The position numbers and the translations under genes were made by a program. Of a stretch of DNA of 64,000 nt, positions 1 through 9,097 are shown in pieces (position 1 is the stretch's first letter; the number at the start of each line of letters is the position of its first letter). A model generated the notes under the pieces. The model did no database searches, was not told the origin of the DNA, and saw nothing but the letters and a program-made list of their open reading frames with translations. This DNA comes from Bacteroidota bacterium (GTDB taxonomy: Bacteria > Bacteroidota > Bacteroidia > Chitinophagales > Saprospiraceae), in contig WGNL01000025.1 of NCBI GenBank assembly GCA_016124585.1, forward strand, positions 62,001-126,000. Reading direction: 5' to 3'.

Positions 1-1468
1 CGCTCATATTCACCCGACGATAGACATGTGCCCTTTTTATCAGGCTCGGCTCCGTTAGGCCGGCAGCCCCCATCAGTTCTACGAATGAATGGACGGTCAA
101 ATCATGGTAATTGGCGACCCGTACTTTCTTTTCTTTTACCACTAGTCCGTGCGTAAGTTCAGGGTCTTGTGTCGCTACACCGGTTGGGCAGGTATTTAAG
201 TTGCATTCCAGGGCTTGGATACAGCCCAAAGCAAGCATCATGGCACGGGCTGAATTGCAGGTATCTGCTCCAAGTGCCATAGCCCGGAAGAGGTGGAACC
301 CGGTGAGAATTTTGCCGGAGGCAATCACCCGAATGTCCTTTTTTAGGTCAAACCCTTGCAAAGCGTCACAAACGAAAGCCAAACCATCCAAGAATGGCAT
401 TCCCACTGAGTTTGAAAACTCCAATGGGGCTGCGCCAGTGCCACCTTCACCACCATCAACAGTGATGAAATCTGGTTGAATGCCCGTTTCGACCATTGCC
501 TTGCAAATGCCTAAGAACTCGCTCTTTTTGCCCACACAAAGTTTGAAACCAATGGGTTTTCCCCCCGAAAGTTCCTGCATTTGTTTTACCAATTTTAGCA
601 AGCCAATTGGAGAGTTGAATGCAGAATGAGCTGGAGGGGACAGTACTTCTGTGCCGGGTTCTACACCTCTAATTTCTGCTATTTCCGGAGTGTTCTTTTT
701 GGCAGGCAGAATGCCGCCGTGCCCAGGCTTTGCGCCTTGTGAGAGTTTAATTTCCACCATTTTTACATTGGGTGTTGCCACCCTTTTTGTAAATGCTTCA
801 GGTGAAAAATGCCCATCCAAAGTTCGGCAACCAAAATAGCCAGTGCCAACTTGGTATATCAAATCGCCACCTTCGGCTAGGTGGTGTGGGCTGATGCCGC
901 CTTCCCCGGTATTGTGGGCAAAGCCGCCAATTTTTGCGCCGCCGTTTAGTGCCAGTATTGCTTTGTCGCTCAATGAGCCAAATGACATGGCGGAAACATT
1001 CAGCACGCTCGCTGAATAGGGTTGTTGGCAATTCTTGTTGCCGAAAACTACCCTTGGTGCATAATCCAATTCATGCCCAGACAGTGCTGCAATGGAATGG
1101 TTCACCCATTCGTAACCTTCTGCATACACATCGAGCTGGGTGCCAAATGGGGTCGTGTCTACCTCTTTTTTTGCCCTTGAATAAACCACCGCTCTGAAAA
1201 TCCTGCTAATGGGTGCCCCGTTCGTATCCGATTCAATAAAATACTGGTAAATCTTTGGGCGCAGCTCTTCCATGATGTACCTGCCTCTTCCCAGTACTGG
1301 GAAATTGCGCATGATGGCGTGTTTTGCCTGAAACATATCATAGAAGCCCAACAACAAGATGGGGATCAGCACCCAGAGTACATGAAAAAAAGGCGGCCAA
1401 AAAAAATAGCCGACAATACCGACAATCAACAAGGATAAAAGTGTGAAGACTAGGAAATCGTTGCGCAT
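1..1468 (-). CDS. FMN-binding glutamate synthase-family protein (3' end cut by window edge)
   Basis: Reading leftward from an ATG at 1468, the frame stays open to the window edge (489 codons seen; the stop lies outside). Residues about 5-45 form two hydrophobic segments, then comes a glutamate synthase alpha-subunit central/FMN domain: the strings SVLNVSAMSFGSLS, GGEGGTGAAP and NTCPTGVATQ are visible, the last with the cysteines that bind a 3Fe-4S cluster in this family. There is no N-terminal glutamine amidotransferase domain, so it is the short stand-alone GltB2-like form rather than full GltB. In this family the enzyme is thought to be a membrane-anchored FMN/Fe-S oxidoreductase related to glutamate synthesis; the electron donor and true substrate are not known here. 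It is divergent from glnN, which fits a nitrogen role, but that is inference. No clear promoter box was seen for it. Confidence 0.9.
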   Translation of the reverse strand, partial: MRNDFLVFTLLSLLIVGIVGYFFWPPFFHVLWVLIPILLLGFYDMFQAKHAIMRNFPVLGRGRYIMEELRPKIYQYFIESDTNGAPISRIFRAVVYSRAKKEVDTTPFGTQLDVYAEGYEWVNHSIAALSGHELDYAPRVVFGNKNCQQPYSASVLNVSAMSFGSLSDKAILALNGGAKIGGFAHNTGEGGISPHHLAEGGDLIYQVGTGYFGCRTLDGHFSPEAFTKRVATPNVKMVEIKLSQGAKPGHGGILPAKKNTPEIAEIRGVEPGTEVLSPPAHSAFNSPIGLLKLVKQMQELSGGKPIGFKLCVGKKSEFLGICKAMVETGIQPDFITVDGGEGGTGAAPLEFSNSVGMPFLDGLAFVCDALQGFDLKKDIRVIASGKILTGFHLFRAMALGADTCNSARAMMLALGCIQALECNLNTCPTGVATQDPELTHGLVVKEKKVRVANYHDLTVHSFVELMGAAGLTEPSLIKRAHVYRRVNMS

Positions 1469-1839
1469 GATTTGGGAATTTTTATTCAATTGAGAACGGA
1501 GGAAAAAAGCATAAGCAGACTAAAACAAAACCTTTTCGGTTTCTTCACAGCAAATACAAGCAAATTTTTCAACTGTAATTCTTAACAAGAACCAAAGGAA
1601 GGATTTTTCATGTATTTTCAATAGAAATGAAGTGTTGAGTGAAGTTTGTGGCAAATATGGATTTAAGCTGATTTCAAACAAAAATTGGAATACCCCCTAA
1701 AAATTGTTGTAGTTATCCCTGAAAACCTAATTTTTTTCTACTAAACCCTATTTTTTTTGGGGGTAGCGTTTTGGGTAAGGTATTTTGATTCTACCTTTGC
1801 CCCTGATTTTTTTGAAACAATTAAAAATAAAAATCCAAC
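1469..1839. other. 371-bp divergent intergenic region upstream of glnN
   Basis: There is no gene here. It is very A+T rich and separates the leftward glutamate synthase-like gene from rightward glnN. It contains the glnN promoter (entered separately) and a 7-bp inverted pair, TACCCCC at 1691-1697 and GGGGGTA at 1759-1765, whose right arm abuts the -33 box. That position would suit an operator, but the pair is short and could be chance. No tRNA or riboswitch fold was recognised. Confidence 0.5.
1770..1799 (+). promoter_or_regulatory. Bacteroidota-type promoter of glnN
   Basis: TTTG at 1770-1773, an 18-bp spacer, then TACCTTTG at 1792-1799. This matches the Bacteroidota primary-sigma pattern (TTTG or TTG, about 19 bp, TAnnTTTG). 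The predicted transcript start is just past 1800, giving a leader of roughly 35 nt that is A-rich before the ATG at 1840. Confidence 0.8.
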
Positions 1840-4029
1840 ATGGCAACTATCCGTTTTCAGGCAATTCGTGAAACTTTGAACAGACAGCCCGTTCCAGTTG
1901 TAGAACCAAATCTGCGTAGGTCAGAATTGTATGCGGCCAACGTTTTTACCATTAGCACAGCTAAGCACTATATGCCCAAAGAGGCCTACAATGCTGTCCT
2001 GGCAGCTATTACTCATGGTCAAAAAATCGACCGTAAAATCGCAGACCAAGTGGCCTCTGGCATGAAAGCTTGGGCAATCAGCAAAGGCGCAACGCATTAC
2101 ACTCACTGGTTCCAGCCATTGACCGGTGCAACGGCGGAGAAGCATGATGCTTTCTTTGAACCCGTAGGTGATGGCGCAGCAATCGACAAATTTGATGGTG
2201 GGCAATTAGTGCAACAAGAACCAGATGCGTCCAGCTTTCCTAGCGGCGGTATCCGCAACACTTTTGAGGCTAGGGGCTATACTGCTTGGGACCCAACCAG
2301 TCCGGCCTTCGTGATGGGAACAACGCTTTGCATACCGACGGTTTTCGTTTCCTACACTGGCGAGGCACTTGACCATAAGACGCCACTGCTACGTGCATTG
2401 CAATCCATTGATGCTGCTGCAACGGATGTTGCCCGCTATTTTGATAAGAATGTCAACAAAGTAATCTGCACCCTTGGTTGGGAGCAGGAATATTTCTTGG
2501 TAGATTCAGCATTGGCAGCTTCTCGCCAAGATTTAACACTGGCCGGACGTATGTTGCTTGGACATGGCGCTGCAAAAGGCCAACAGTTGGAAGACCATTA
2601 TTTTGGCTCTATTCCCGACCGAGCTTTAAATTTCATGCGGGAACTTGAGATTGAGTGTATCCAATTGGGAATTCCTGTGAAAACTCGCCACAACGAGGTA
2701 GCGCCTAACCAGTTTGAAATTGCCCCACTTTTCGAAGAGGCAAACTTGGCAGTTGACCATAACTCGCTCATTATGGACGTGATGAGCAAAGTTGCCGCTC
2801 GCCATAATTTCAAGGTACTGTTGCATGAGAAACCATTTGCAGGCATCAACGGCTCCGGTAAGCACAACAACTGGAGCATGGCCACGGATACTGGCGTAAA
2901 CCTACTAGGCCCTGGCAAGACTCCGAAGAGCAACCTGATGTTCCTTACCTTTTTCATCAACACCATCAAGGCAGTTTATGAGTATGCGGATTTGTTGCGT
3001 GCCGCAATAGCTTCCGCTAACAACGACCACCGCTTGGGTGCCAATGAAGCGCCACCAGCTATCATTTCTGTTTTCCTTGGCCAACAGTTATCTGCTGTTT
3101 TGGATGAATTGGAGCGAGTGAAGGATGGCAACCTTTCGCCAGAAGAAAAAACGGATTTGAAACTGAACGTGGTAGGTAAGATTCCTGAGATTTTGTTGGA
3201 CAATACTGACCGTAACCGGACTTCACCTTTTGCTTTCACTGGCAATAAGTTTGAGTTCCGAGCAGTAGGTTCTACAGCAAACTGCGCTAAGCCGATGATG
3301 GTTTTGAGCACCATCGTTGCGCAGCAATTAAGGGAATTCAAAATCGAAGTGGACGCTTTGATTGAAAGTAAAAAGCTGAAAAAGGACGATGCCATTTTCA
3401 ATGTGCTTCGTGAGTACATCAAGGCATCTAAAAAAATCCGTTTTGAGGGTGATGGCTATTCGGAAGAATGGGTAAAAGAGGCCAAAAAGCGTGGCTTGAA
3501 CAATTTCAAGACTACACCAGAAGCCCTGAAAGCTCAGATTTCAAAGAAAGCGGTTCAACTTTTTGGAGACCACAATGTGATGAACAAAGTGGAAATAGAG
3601 GCCCGCTATGAAATTGAATTGGAGGAGTACATCAAAAAGGTGCAAATCGAGGGTCGTATTCTTGGCGATATTGCTACGAACCACGTCATCCCAACGGCCA
3701 TTGCCTACCAAAATACTTTAATTCATAACGTGACTGGTTTGAAGGAAATCTTCGGCACTGGTTTCAAGAAGTTGGCTGAGCAGCAAATGAGCCTTATTGA
3801 GGAAATATCAACGCATATCAATACCATCAAAAAGAATGTGGATGCGATGATTGATGAGCGCAGAAAGGCAAACGTGATTGAACATGCTGACAAACGTGCA
3901 GATGCCTACTGTAATAAGGTGAAGCCTTATTTCGATACCATCCGCTACCATTGCGACAAGCTCGAACTCCTCGTGGATGACGAACTTTGGCCATTGACAA
4001 AATACCGTGAACTCTTGTTTACGAAGTAA
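1840..4029 (+). CDS. glnN: Glutamine synthetase type III
   Basis: A 729-residue protein that makes glutamine from glutamate, ammonia and ATP in the cytoplasm. The length and sequence are those of class III GS (GlnN, about 700-730 aa), the form typical of Bacteroidota, rather than the 450-aa class I/II enzymes. Recognisable parts: the N-terminal class III-specific region (RQPVPVVEPNL, VFTISTAKHYMP), the catalytic strings WEQEYFLVD (metal-binding Glu) and NEVAPNQFEIAP, the ATP-site region HEKPFAGINGSGKHNNWS, and NRTSPFAFTGNKFEFRAVGS. The C-terminal helical domain is intact. It has its own promoter and terminator, so it is probably monocistronic. The ATG at 1840 is preceded by an A-rich leader. 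Confidence 0.97.
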   Translation: MATIRFQAIRETLNRQPVPVVEPNLRRSELYAANVFTISTAKHYMPKEAYNAVLAAITHGQKIDRKIADQVASGMKAWAISKGATHYTHWFQPLTGATAEKHDAFFEPVGDGAAIDKFDGGQLVQQEPDASSFPSGGIRNTFEARGYTAWDPTSPAFVMGTTLCIPTVFVSYTGEALDHKTPLLRALQSIDAAATDVARYFDKNVNKVICTLGWEQEYFLVDSALAASRQDLTLAGRMLLGHGAAKGQQLEDHYFGSIPDRALNFMRELEIECIQLGIPVKTRHNEVAPNQFEIAPLFEEANLAVDHNSLIMDVMSKVAARHNFKVLLHEKPFAGINGSGKHNNWSMATDTGVNLLGPGKTPKSNLMFLTFFINTIKAVYEYADLLRAAIASANNDHRLGANEAPPAIISVFLGQQLSAVLDELERVKDGNLSPEEKTDLKLNVVGKIPEILLDNTDRNRTSPFAFTGNKFEFRAVGSTANCAKPMMVLSTIVAQQLREFKIEVDALIESKKLKKDDAIFNVLREYIKASKKIRFEGDGYSEEWVKEAKKRGLNNFKTTPEALKAQISKKAVQLFGDHNVMNKVEIEARYEIELEEYIKKVQIEGRILGDIATNHVIPTAIAYQNTLIHNVTGLKEIFGTGFKKLAEQQMSLIEEISTHINTIKKNVDAMIDERRKANVIEHADKRADAYCNKVKPYFDTIRYHCDKLELLVDDELWPLTKYRELLFTK

Positions 4030-4051
4030 TAATTTGGTAACTGAATTAGTG

Positions 4052-4080
4052 AGGCGCAAGGTTTTCCTTGCGCCTTTTTT
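4052..4080 (+). terminator. Intrinsic terminator after glnN
   Basis: A 10-bp perfect stem AGGCGCAAGG / CCTTGCGCCT with a TTTT loop is followed directly by a T-run. It lies 22 bp after the glnN stop. On the opposite strand there is no T-run, so it does not look like a two-way terminator for the convergent serine hydrolase gene. Confidence 0.9.
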
Positions 4081-4107
4081 ATTTAGATACGTATGCTTCT
4101 GGTTAAA

Positions 4108-5415
4108 TTATTTGAGTATAAAACGGCCTGTGGAAATCTTGCCGTCTTGCTCCAGTTTTAGGAAGTAGATGCCACTGGAAAGCTTGCTCAAGTCCAATTT
4201 CAAGTTGTTTTTTGTAGAAAAAACTTGTCTCCCAACTGCGTCAAATACCTTCAAGTTAAATTCATTTCCAACTTTAGCTCCGGTAATCTGGATAATCCCC
4301 TCACTTGGATTCGGGATGATTTGAAGTGCCTCAACTTCATTTTCTGTATCAAAAACCGCACTTGGGTCGCAGGCTAAATCATTCATTTTCACCCAAATAT
4401 CCTGATTGAAGGCAACCGGAACCTCTACGCCAGTGCCGGGGGCATCCCCCATGCGAACCATCACGAGGTTTTGGCTGGGCACCACATTAATGTATTGGCC
4501 ATTTTTACCCAGGGCGGAAATCATATCGTCTGGTGCAGCGGGGAAAAGCGGGCCGGGGAAATTGATTTGTAGGCCGGGTAGTTTGTAGGTGGGTTTTCCG
4601 TTCAGCCACCAGAGGTAGCCATAGCTAGGGTTGAGGTCTTGCGAAGTATTGGTCATTGCCTGAAAATAAGCGGGGTCGGTGAGGATAGGCGTATTTGCCC
4701 ATTGCCCATTGTTCAAAATCATCAAACCAAAACGAGCCATACTGCGGGCCTTGCTCCATAAAATATTATTGTAGTCAATTTTAACCCAAAGCCCCGAGAT
4801 GCCCGACTTCTGAGTAATTTTTTGATTGAAAAAAGCATTGAAATTCTGCCCGCTAGCCGTTTCAATCACGCCATCAAGCAAGGTGTATGGCGCATTGTGG
4901 TAGGCCCAACGGGTGCCAGCATCGGCTTTGTAAATTAGGCAGGTATCAAGCGTACAGTAATTATCAGGAACACCATCGTCTAAGCCAGAAGTCATGGTCA
5001 ATTGGTTCCGGACAGTGATAAGGTCTTCCTTTTCGGAGGGTTCTGATGTCCAGCCAGTGCCGAGGTAGTCGCTGGTTTTGTCCTCAATGTTCAGCAAGCC
5101 TTCCTGCTGCGCAATGCCGACGAGGCAGGCTGTCATGCTCTTGCCAGCTGACGCCCAATACCAAACCGAGTCTTGGGTGAAAGTGCCGAAGTATTTTTCC
5201 AAGACGATTCGACCATCTTTCAATACGATGAACGCCTTCGTGTTATTGGTCTCCAATAGGTCGTAGAGTTCCTGGATTTTCTCATCGCACCAGCCGAGGG
5301 AGTCGGGGGAAAGGGTTTCCCAAGTATTGCCTGTGAGAGGTGGAAAGTATAGATTTTGGGAGAAAGTTTTTCCGAGGGAAAACAAAAATGCGATGGCAAG
5401 TAAGACTTCTTTCAT
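4108..5415 (-). CDS. Secreted serine hydrolase (beta-lactamase/S12 family) with T9SS sorting tail
   Basis: A 435-residue protein with an N-terminal signal peptide (residues 1 to about 19, ending FSQ). The beta-lactamase-like fold follows: Ser89-x-x-Lys92 (SAGK) is the nucleophile motif and Y-H-N (in YHNAPYTLLDG) is the second active-site motif of the S12/EstB/class C-like family. Residues about 355-435 form a type IX secretion C-terminal domain (IPNPSEGIIQITG, then VFDAVGRQVF, ending GRFILK). It is probably exported and either surface-anchored or released through T9SS. The substrate cannot be told: esterase, D-Ala-D-Ala-type peptidase and lactamase activities all occur in the family. It is divergent from the ABC transporter at 5476, sharing about 60 bp. 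Confidence 0.9.
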   Translation of the reverse strand: MKEVLLAIAFLFSLGKTFSQNLYFPPLTGNTWETLSPDSLGWCDEKIQELYDLLETNNTKAFIVLKDGRIVLEKYFGTFTQDSVWYWASAGKSMTACLVGIAQQEGLLNIEDKTSDYLGTGWTSEPSEKEDLITVRNQLTMTSGLDDGVPDNYCTLDTCLIYKADAGTRWAYHNAPYTLLDGVIETASGQNFNAFFNQKITQKSGISGLWVKIDYNNILWSKARSMARFGLMILNNGQWANTPILTDPAYFQAMTNTSQDLNPSYGYLWWLNGKPTYKLPGLQINFPGPLFPAAPDDMISALGKNGQYINVVPSQNLVMVRMGDAPGTGVEVPVAFNQDIWVKMNDLACDPSAVFDTENEVEALQIIPNPSEGIIQITGAKVGNEFNLKVFDAVGRQVFSTKNNLKLDLSKLSSGIYFLKLEQDGKISTGRFILK

Positions 5416-5464
5416 TCAAGTAATTTTCTCCATGAGACACTTCCCGAACTGAATGGTTTAATTC

Positions 5465-5472
5465 TAATTTTG
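5465..5472 (+). promoter_or_regulatory. Candidate -7 box of the ABC transporter gene
   Basis: TAATTTTG matches TAnnTTTG and ends only 3 bases before the ATG at 5476. No TTTG is present at the usual spacing upstream. If real, the transcript would be leaderless or nearly so. Confidence 0.4.
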
Positions 5473-5475
5473 CCA

Positions 5476-7251
5476 ATGACCATTACATCCCTTTTCCATC
5501 AGACACGTCCGTTCATCCGGCCTTACCGTCATTTGCTCTTTGCTACCTTGAGTTTGACGGCGATTGGCTCCTTTGCCGCCCAGGTGAACGCTTGGATTTT
5601 GCGCTACACGGTGGACAATATCAACACGCTGACCGAAGCGCACAAAACCCTGAAGGATGGCATGAACCTGCTACTATTTATCAGTGGCGTTTTGGTGGCG
5701 AAGGAAATTGTGTACGCTTTGGTGCAGTTTGGGCAGAAATATTACGGGGAAAAGCTGCGGATTTACATCACGAGGGACTTGGCGCAAACCATCGTGGACC
5801 GCATCCTGACTTACCGGATGGCGTTTTACACCTCCAACGATAACGAAAGCGGCAAGCTCCAGACCCGCATTGATCTGGGTATCAGCAGCCTCACCCGGTT
5901 GGTGCAAAACTTTTTCATTGACATCGTCCCGCTTTTCGCCAATTCCATAGTGGCCTTGGTTTTTATGTTCAATGCCAATTTCTACGTGGGTTTGGTCGGC
6001 CTTGCCATTTTACCTATCTACTTCTATATCAGTCAGTTACAGGCAACCAAGCTTGGGGGCTTCCGTCGCCGGATGCGCACTTATCGGGAGAACAAAAGCA
6101 ACGGCATTATCAGTTTGATAGACTCCATCACGGTCATCAAATCCTTTGTTCGGGAACCTTTGGAAGCGGAAAAGCACAAGGATTTGCAGTTCAGCATGAC
6201 CCAAAACCTCATGCAGACCCGACAACTTAGCTTTGTATTTGACAGTGTGAAGGGATTCGTGGAGCAATTTGGCGTGGTGGTCATTATTATCCTCACTTCT
6301 TATTTTGTGCTGAACGGAAACATGACCATCGGCGCCATCATGTTCCATATCCTCTTGTTTAACAATGTATCCAGCCCCATCCGCCAACTCCACCGCATCT
6401 ACGACGAGGTAAACGATGCGCTCATCAATGCCGAGGGTTATTTCGAAATCGTGCAGGCGGAAGGTGAGGTGGAACAAAGCGGGCATTTGCAGCCCATCAT
6501 CGAAGGGCATTTTGCGCTGCGCAATGTAAACTTCCATTACCCCAATGGTACTCAGGCGCTCAAGGATGTTTCCATCAAAATTGAACCCAATAAAATCACG
6601 GCGCTGGTCGGATTGAGCGGGGCAGGAAAAAGTACGTTGATTAATTTATTGGACAAATTCTACGAGCCATCTTCAGGAGAAATCTATTTGGACGGCAACA
6701 ATTTGAAGGAAATTGACACTGCCTATTTGCGCAGCAAAATCGGCTTGGTGTTGCAGAAAAACCACATTTTCAAAGGCACGATTGCCGAAAACATCGCCTA
6801 TGGAAAACTGGGTGCTTCGCAAATAGAAATCGAAACAGCCGCTAAACAAGCCTATATCCACGACCAAATTATCCAGCTACCAAACGGCTACGAAACCAAT
6901 GCCCACCAGCTTTCTGGCGGACAGCAACAGCGCATTGCCATTGCCCGCTTGTTCCTGAAAGACCCTGCCATCATCTTCTTGGATGAACCTACTGCCAACC
7001 TGGATGCCATTGCCACCGAGCAAATCCGAAAGAGCCTTGATGCAATCAAAAAAGACCGCACGGTCATCATCATTTCCCACAGTATTTCCCAGATTATTGA
7101 CGCCGAAAACATCATCGTCATGGACAACGGCAGGGTAGTGGAGGAAGGGCTGCACGATGAATTGTATGACCGACAAGGAACGTACTACAATATTTTTAGT
7201 GCGATGGCCAATTCGTTGAATATTGAGAAGATTGCAAGGACGATGAATTAG
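5476..7251 (+). CDS. ABC transporter, fused permease/ATPase (exporter half-transporter)
   Basis: A 591-residue type IV ABC exporter subunit: six transmembrane helices in residues about 15-315, then a nucleotide-binding domain. Walker A is GLSGAGKST, the signature is LSGGQQQR, Walker B is AIIFLDEPTANLD, and the H-loop is in IIISHSISQI. It probably works as a homodimer exporting a lipid, peptide or drug; MsbA-like and multidrug-like members cannot be told apart by eye. A TTG two codons upstream keeps the frame open, but the ATG at 5476 is the natural start. No partner half-transporter gene is adjacent, which supports a homodimer. Confidence 0.93.
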   Translation: MTITSLFHQTRPFIRPYRHLLFATLSLTAIGSFAAQVNAWILRYTVDNINTLTEAHKTLKDGMNLLLFISGVLVAKEIVYALVQFGQKYYGEKLRIYITRDLAQTIVDRILTYRMAFYTSNDNESGKLQTRIDLGISSLTRLVQNFFIDIVPLFANSIVALVFMFNANFYVGLVGLAILPIYFYISQLQATKLGGFRRRMRTYRENKSNGIISLIDSITVIKSFVREPLEAEKHKDLQFSMTQNLMQTRQLSFVFDSVKGFVEQFGVVVIIILTSYFVLNGNMTIGAIMFHILLFNNVSSPIRQLHRIYDEVNDALINAEGYFEIVQAEGEVEQSGHLQPIIEGHFALRNVNFHYPNGTQALKDVSIKIEPNKITALVGLSGAGKSTLINLLDKFYEPSSGEIYLDGNNLKEIDTAYLRSKIGLVLQKNHIFKGTIAENIAYGKLGASQIEIETAAKQAYIHDQIIQLPNGYETNAHQLSGGQQQRIAIARLFLKDPAIIFLDEPTANLDAIATEQIRKSLDAIKKDRTVIIISHSISQIIDAENIIVMDNGRVVEEGLHDELYDRQGTYYNIFSAMANSLNIEKIARTMN

Positions 7252-7318
7252 CTTAACACAGCAATATTTTTCAATAACATGTGTTAGAATTACCAGTTAA
7301 AAACTAAATTTTTTCATT

Positions 7319-7675
7319 ATGATAAAGTCAATTTTATGCTTTCTTTTATTGTTTGTTGGATTCTCACTCTGCGCCCAGATTTATGTAGATGGTAAAGACA
7401 TAAAATCTGTGTCAAATAGTCATTATATCATAATTCATACGGTAATAATACCTAGGGAATTAGCAGATGCTATTGTGGTTGATTATGGCAGTGAGGATTA
7501 TAAGTCACGTGATGATAATTATTTGACCGATTCAAAAGGTAAGATGATGACTTTTAAAACGATTGTTGGGGCATTGAACTACTTTGAAGATTTTGGTTGG
7601 ATTTATGAAGATTTTATGCCTGACAAGGGTTTTTCTGAAATGGGAGGACGGTTTTTGTTGAAAAGGAAAGAATAG
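7319..7675 (+). CDS. Small secreted protein of unknown function
   Basis: 118 residues. Residues 1-19 are a clear signal peptide (MIKSILCFLLLFVGFSLCA, then Q), so the mature protein of about 99 residues is periplasmic or exported. No family was recognised. The mature part is acidic in the middle (VVDYGSEDYKSRDDNYLTD) and ends in a basic stretch (GGRFLLKRKE). The gene is noticeably more A+T rich than the ABC transporter gene before it and is flanked by A+T-rich spacers. It lacks cysteines in the mature part, repeats and a T9SS tail. It could be a small lineage-specific envelope protein. Confidence 0.65.
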   Translation: MIKSILCFLLLFVGFSLCAQIYVDGKDIKSVSNSHYIIIHTVIIPRELADAIVVDYGSEDYKSRDDNYLTDSKGKMMTFKTIVGALNYFEDFGWIYEDFMPDKGFSEMGGRFLLKRKE

Positions 7676-7778
7676 AAATTAGAATCATGGCTCTACTTTC
7701 ATTTAGAAACAGCGTACTCAACTTTATTTAAGTTTAGGAGTTTTTAACATCCGATAGCCAAGTGCTATTGGTAGAAAA

Positions 7779-9029
7779 ATGAGAGCGAGCAAAATAATTT
7801 CAATCACCATTCTTTGTAGCATTTTATTGCTGATAGATTGGTATGTGTTTCAAGCGGTTGACGTAACGTTTCAAGGCGCTAGCGCACAAATACAGGGTAT
7901 CGTTAAATGGGCATATTGGGGTTTTACTGCCTTGACCATTGCCGCATTATGGGCTTATAATTTTGCAAATCCTGACCTGTTGGGGCCAAGATTAAGGAAG
8001 ATTATACTTTCCAGTTTATTGATAATATACTTGTCAAAATTAGTACCGGTTGTATTTGTTTTGATTGACGATATCATACGGTTTTTTAAGTGGATAAAAC
8101 AATCCATATTCCCCGATGCCGAGGTTGCAGGCACGATTGAACGTTCATATTTATTGATGAAAACCGCTGTGGTTGCTGCAACACTACCTGCTACTGCTTT
8201 TACTTGGGGAATCATATCCGGTGCGCATGATTACCGCATCCGAAATATCCGTTTGGCCATCAAAGACCTGCCCAAGCAATTTGAGGGCATGACCATTGCG
8301 CAGGTTTCCGATATACATTCTGGTTCTTTTTTCAATAAAACAGCCGTAAAAGGCGGCGTGGAAATGCTCATGCAAAAAAAGCCGGATATGGTCTTTTTTA
8401 CGGGTGATTTAGTAAATAATGAGGCTCGTGAAGTAAAGGACTATATCAATATCTTCGATAAAATTAAAGCGCCACTGGGCGTATATAGTACACTTGGTAA
8501 TCATGATTATGGTGATTATACAACATGGCCAAGTTTGCACGCAAAACAGCATAATTTGCAACAACTTATGCAGGCGCATAAAATCATGGGATATGATTTA
8601 TTGATGGATGAAAACCGTAAAATAAAACTTGGAGATGAGGAATTGGCAATTGTTGGTGTTCAGAATATATCAGGACATGAACACCGTTTCCATAGTTATG
8701 GAAATTTGCCAAAAGCAATGCAAGGTACGGATGAAGCGGCTGTCAAATTGCTGCTTAGCCACGACCCCACGCATTGGGACAAGGAAGTAAATACAAAGTT
8801 TCCCGATGTTGATGTGATGTTCAGCGGCCATACGCATGGTGCGCAGTTTGGTATCAATGTTTTTGGCAAAACCTACTCTCCTGCACAATGGGCTTATAAA
8901 CAATGGGCGGGCCTATACCAAGAAGGTGACCAGCAATTATATGTGAATCGAGGTTATGGCTATCTGGGATATCCGGGCAGGGTGGGTATGCCGCCGGAGA
9001 TTACTATTTTTGAATTGGCGAGGGTATAA
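7779..9029 (+). CDS. Membrane-anchored metallophosphoesterase (calcineurin-like)
   Basis: 416 residues. The first about 160 residues hold four hydrophobic helices (around 8-27, 43-65, 75-95 and 125-147). The rest is a calcineurin-like phosphoesterase domain with all metal-binding motifs: D-x-H in QVSDIHSG, GDLVNN, GNHD in LGNHDYGDY, and GHTHG in FSGHTHGAQFG. This architecture resembles the YkuE/YaeI group, whose members cleave phosphate esters such as UDP-diacylglucosamine or similar lipid-linked substrates at the membrane; the substrate is not provable here. The N-terminal membrane part is longer than in YkuE. The spacing to neighbouring genes suggests a separate transcription unit, though no strong promoter was seen. 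Confidence 0.9.
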   Translation: MRASKIISITILCSILLLIDWYVFQAVDVTFQGASAQIQGIVKWAYWGFTALTIAALWAYNFANPDLLGPRLRKIILSSLLIIYLSKLVPVVFVLIDDIIRFFKWIKQSIFPDAEVAGTIERSYLLMKTAVVAATLPATAFTWGIISGAHDYRIRNIRLAIKDLPKQFEGMTIAQVSDIHSGSFFNKTAVKGGVEMLMQKKPDMVFFTGDLVNNEAREVKDYINIFDKIKAPLGVYSTLGNHDYGDYTTWPSLHAKQHNLQQLMQAHKIMGYDLLMDENRKIKLGDEELAIVGVQNISGHEHRFHSYGNLPKAMQGTDEAAVKLLLSHDPTHWDKEVNTKFPDVDVMFSGHTHGAQFGINVFGKTYSPAQWAYKQWAGLYQEGDQQLYVNRGYGYLGYPGRVGMPPEITIFELARV

Positions 9030-9097
9030 AAAAACATCGGCAAGATTCCAATCCTCGCAGACGTTAAAGGGGGTAATTATCAATTATCAATTTTCAT

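Noticed and set aside
4001-5500. Possible beta-lactamase resistance gene
   Set aside because: The S12 motifs are shared with esterases and peptidases, and the T9SS tail and signal peptide point to a general secreted hydrolase; resistance cannot be claimed.
7254-7286. Inverted repeat TAACACA / TGTGTTA after the ABC transporter gene, considered as a terminator
   Set aside because: Only 7 bp with a 19-base loop and no T-run directly after it.
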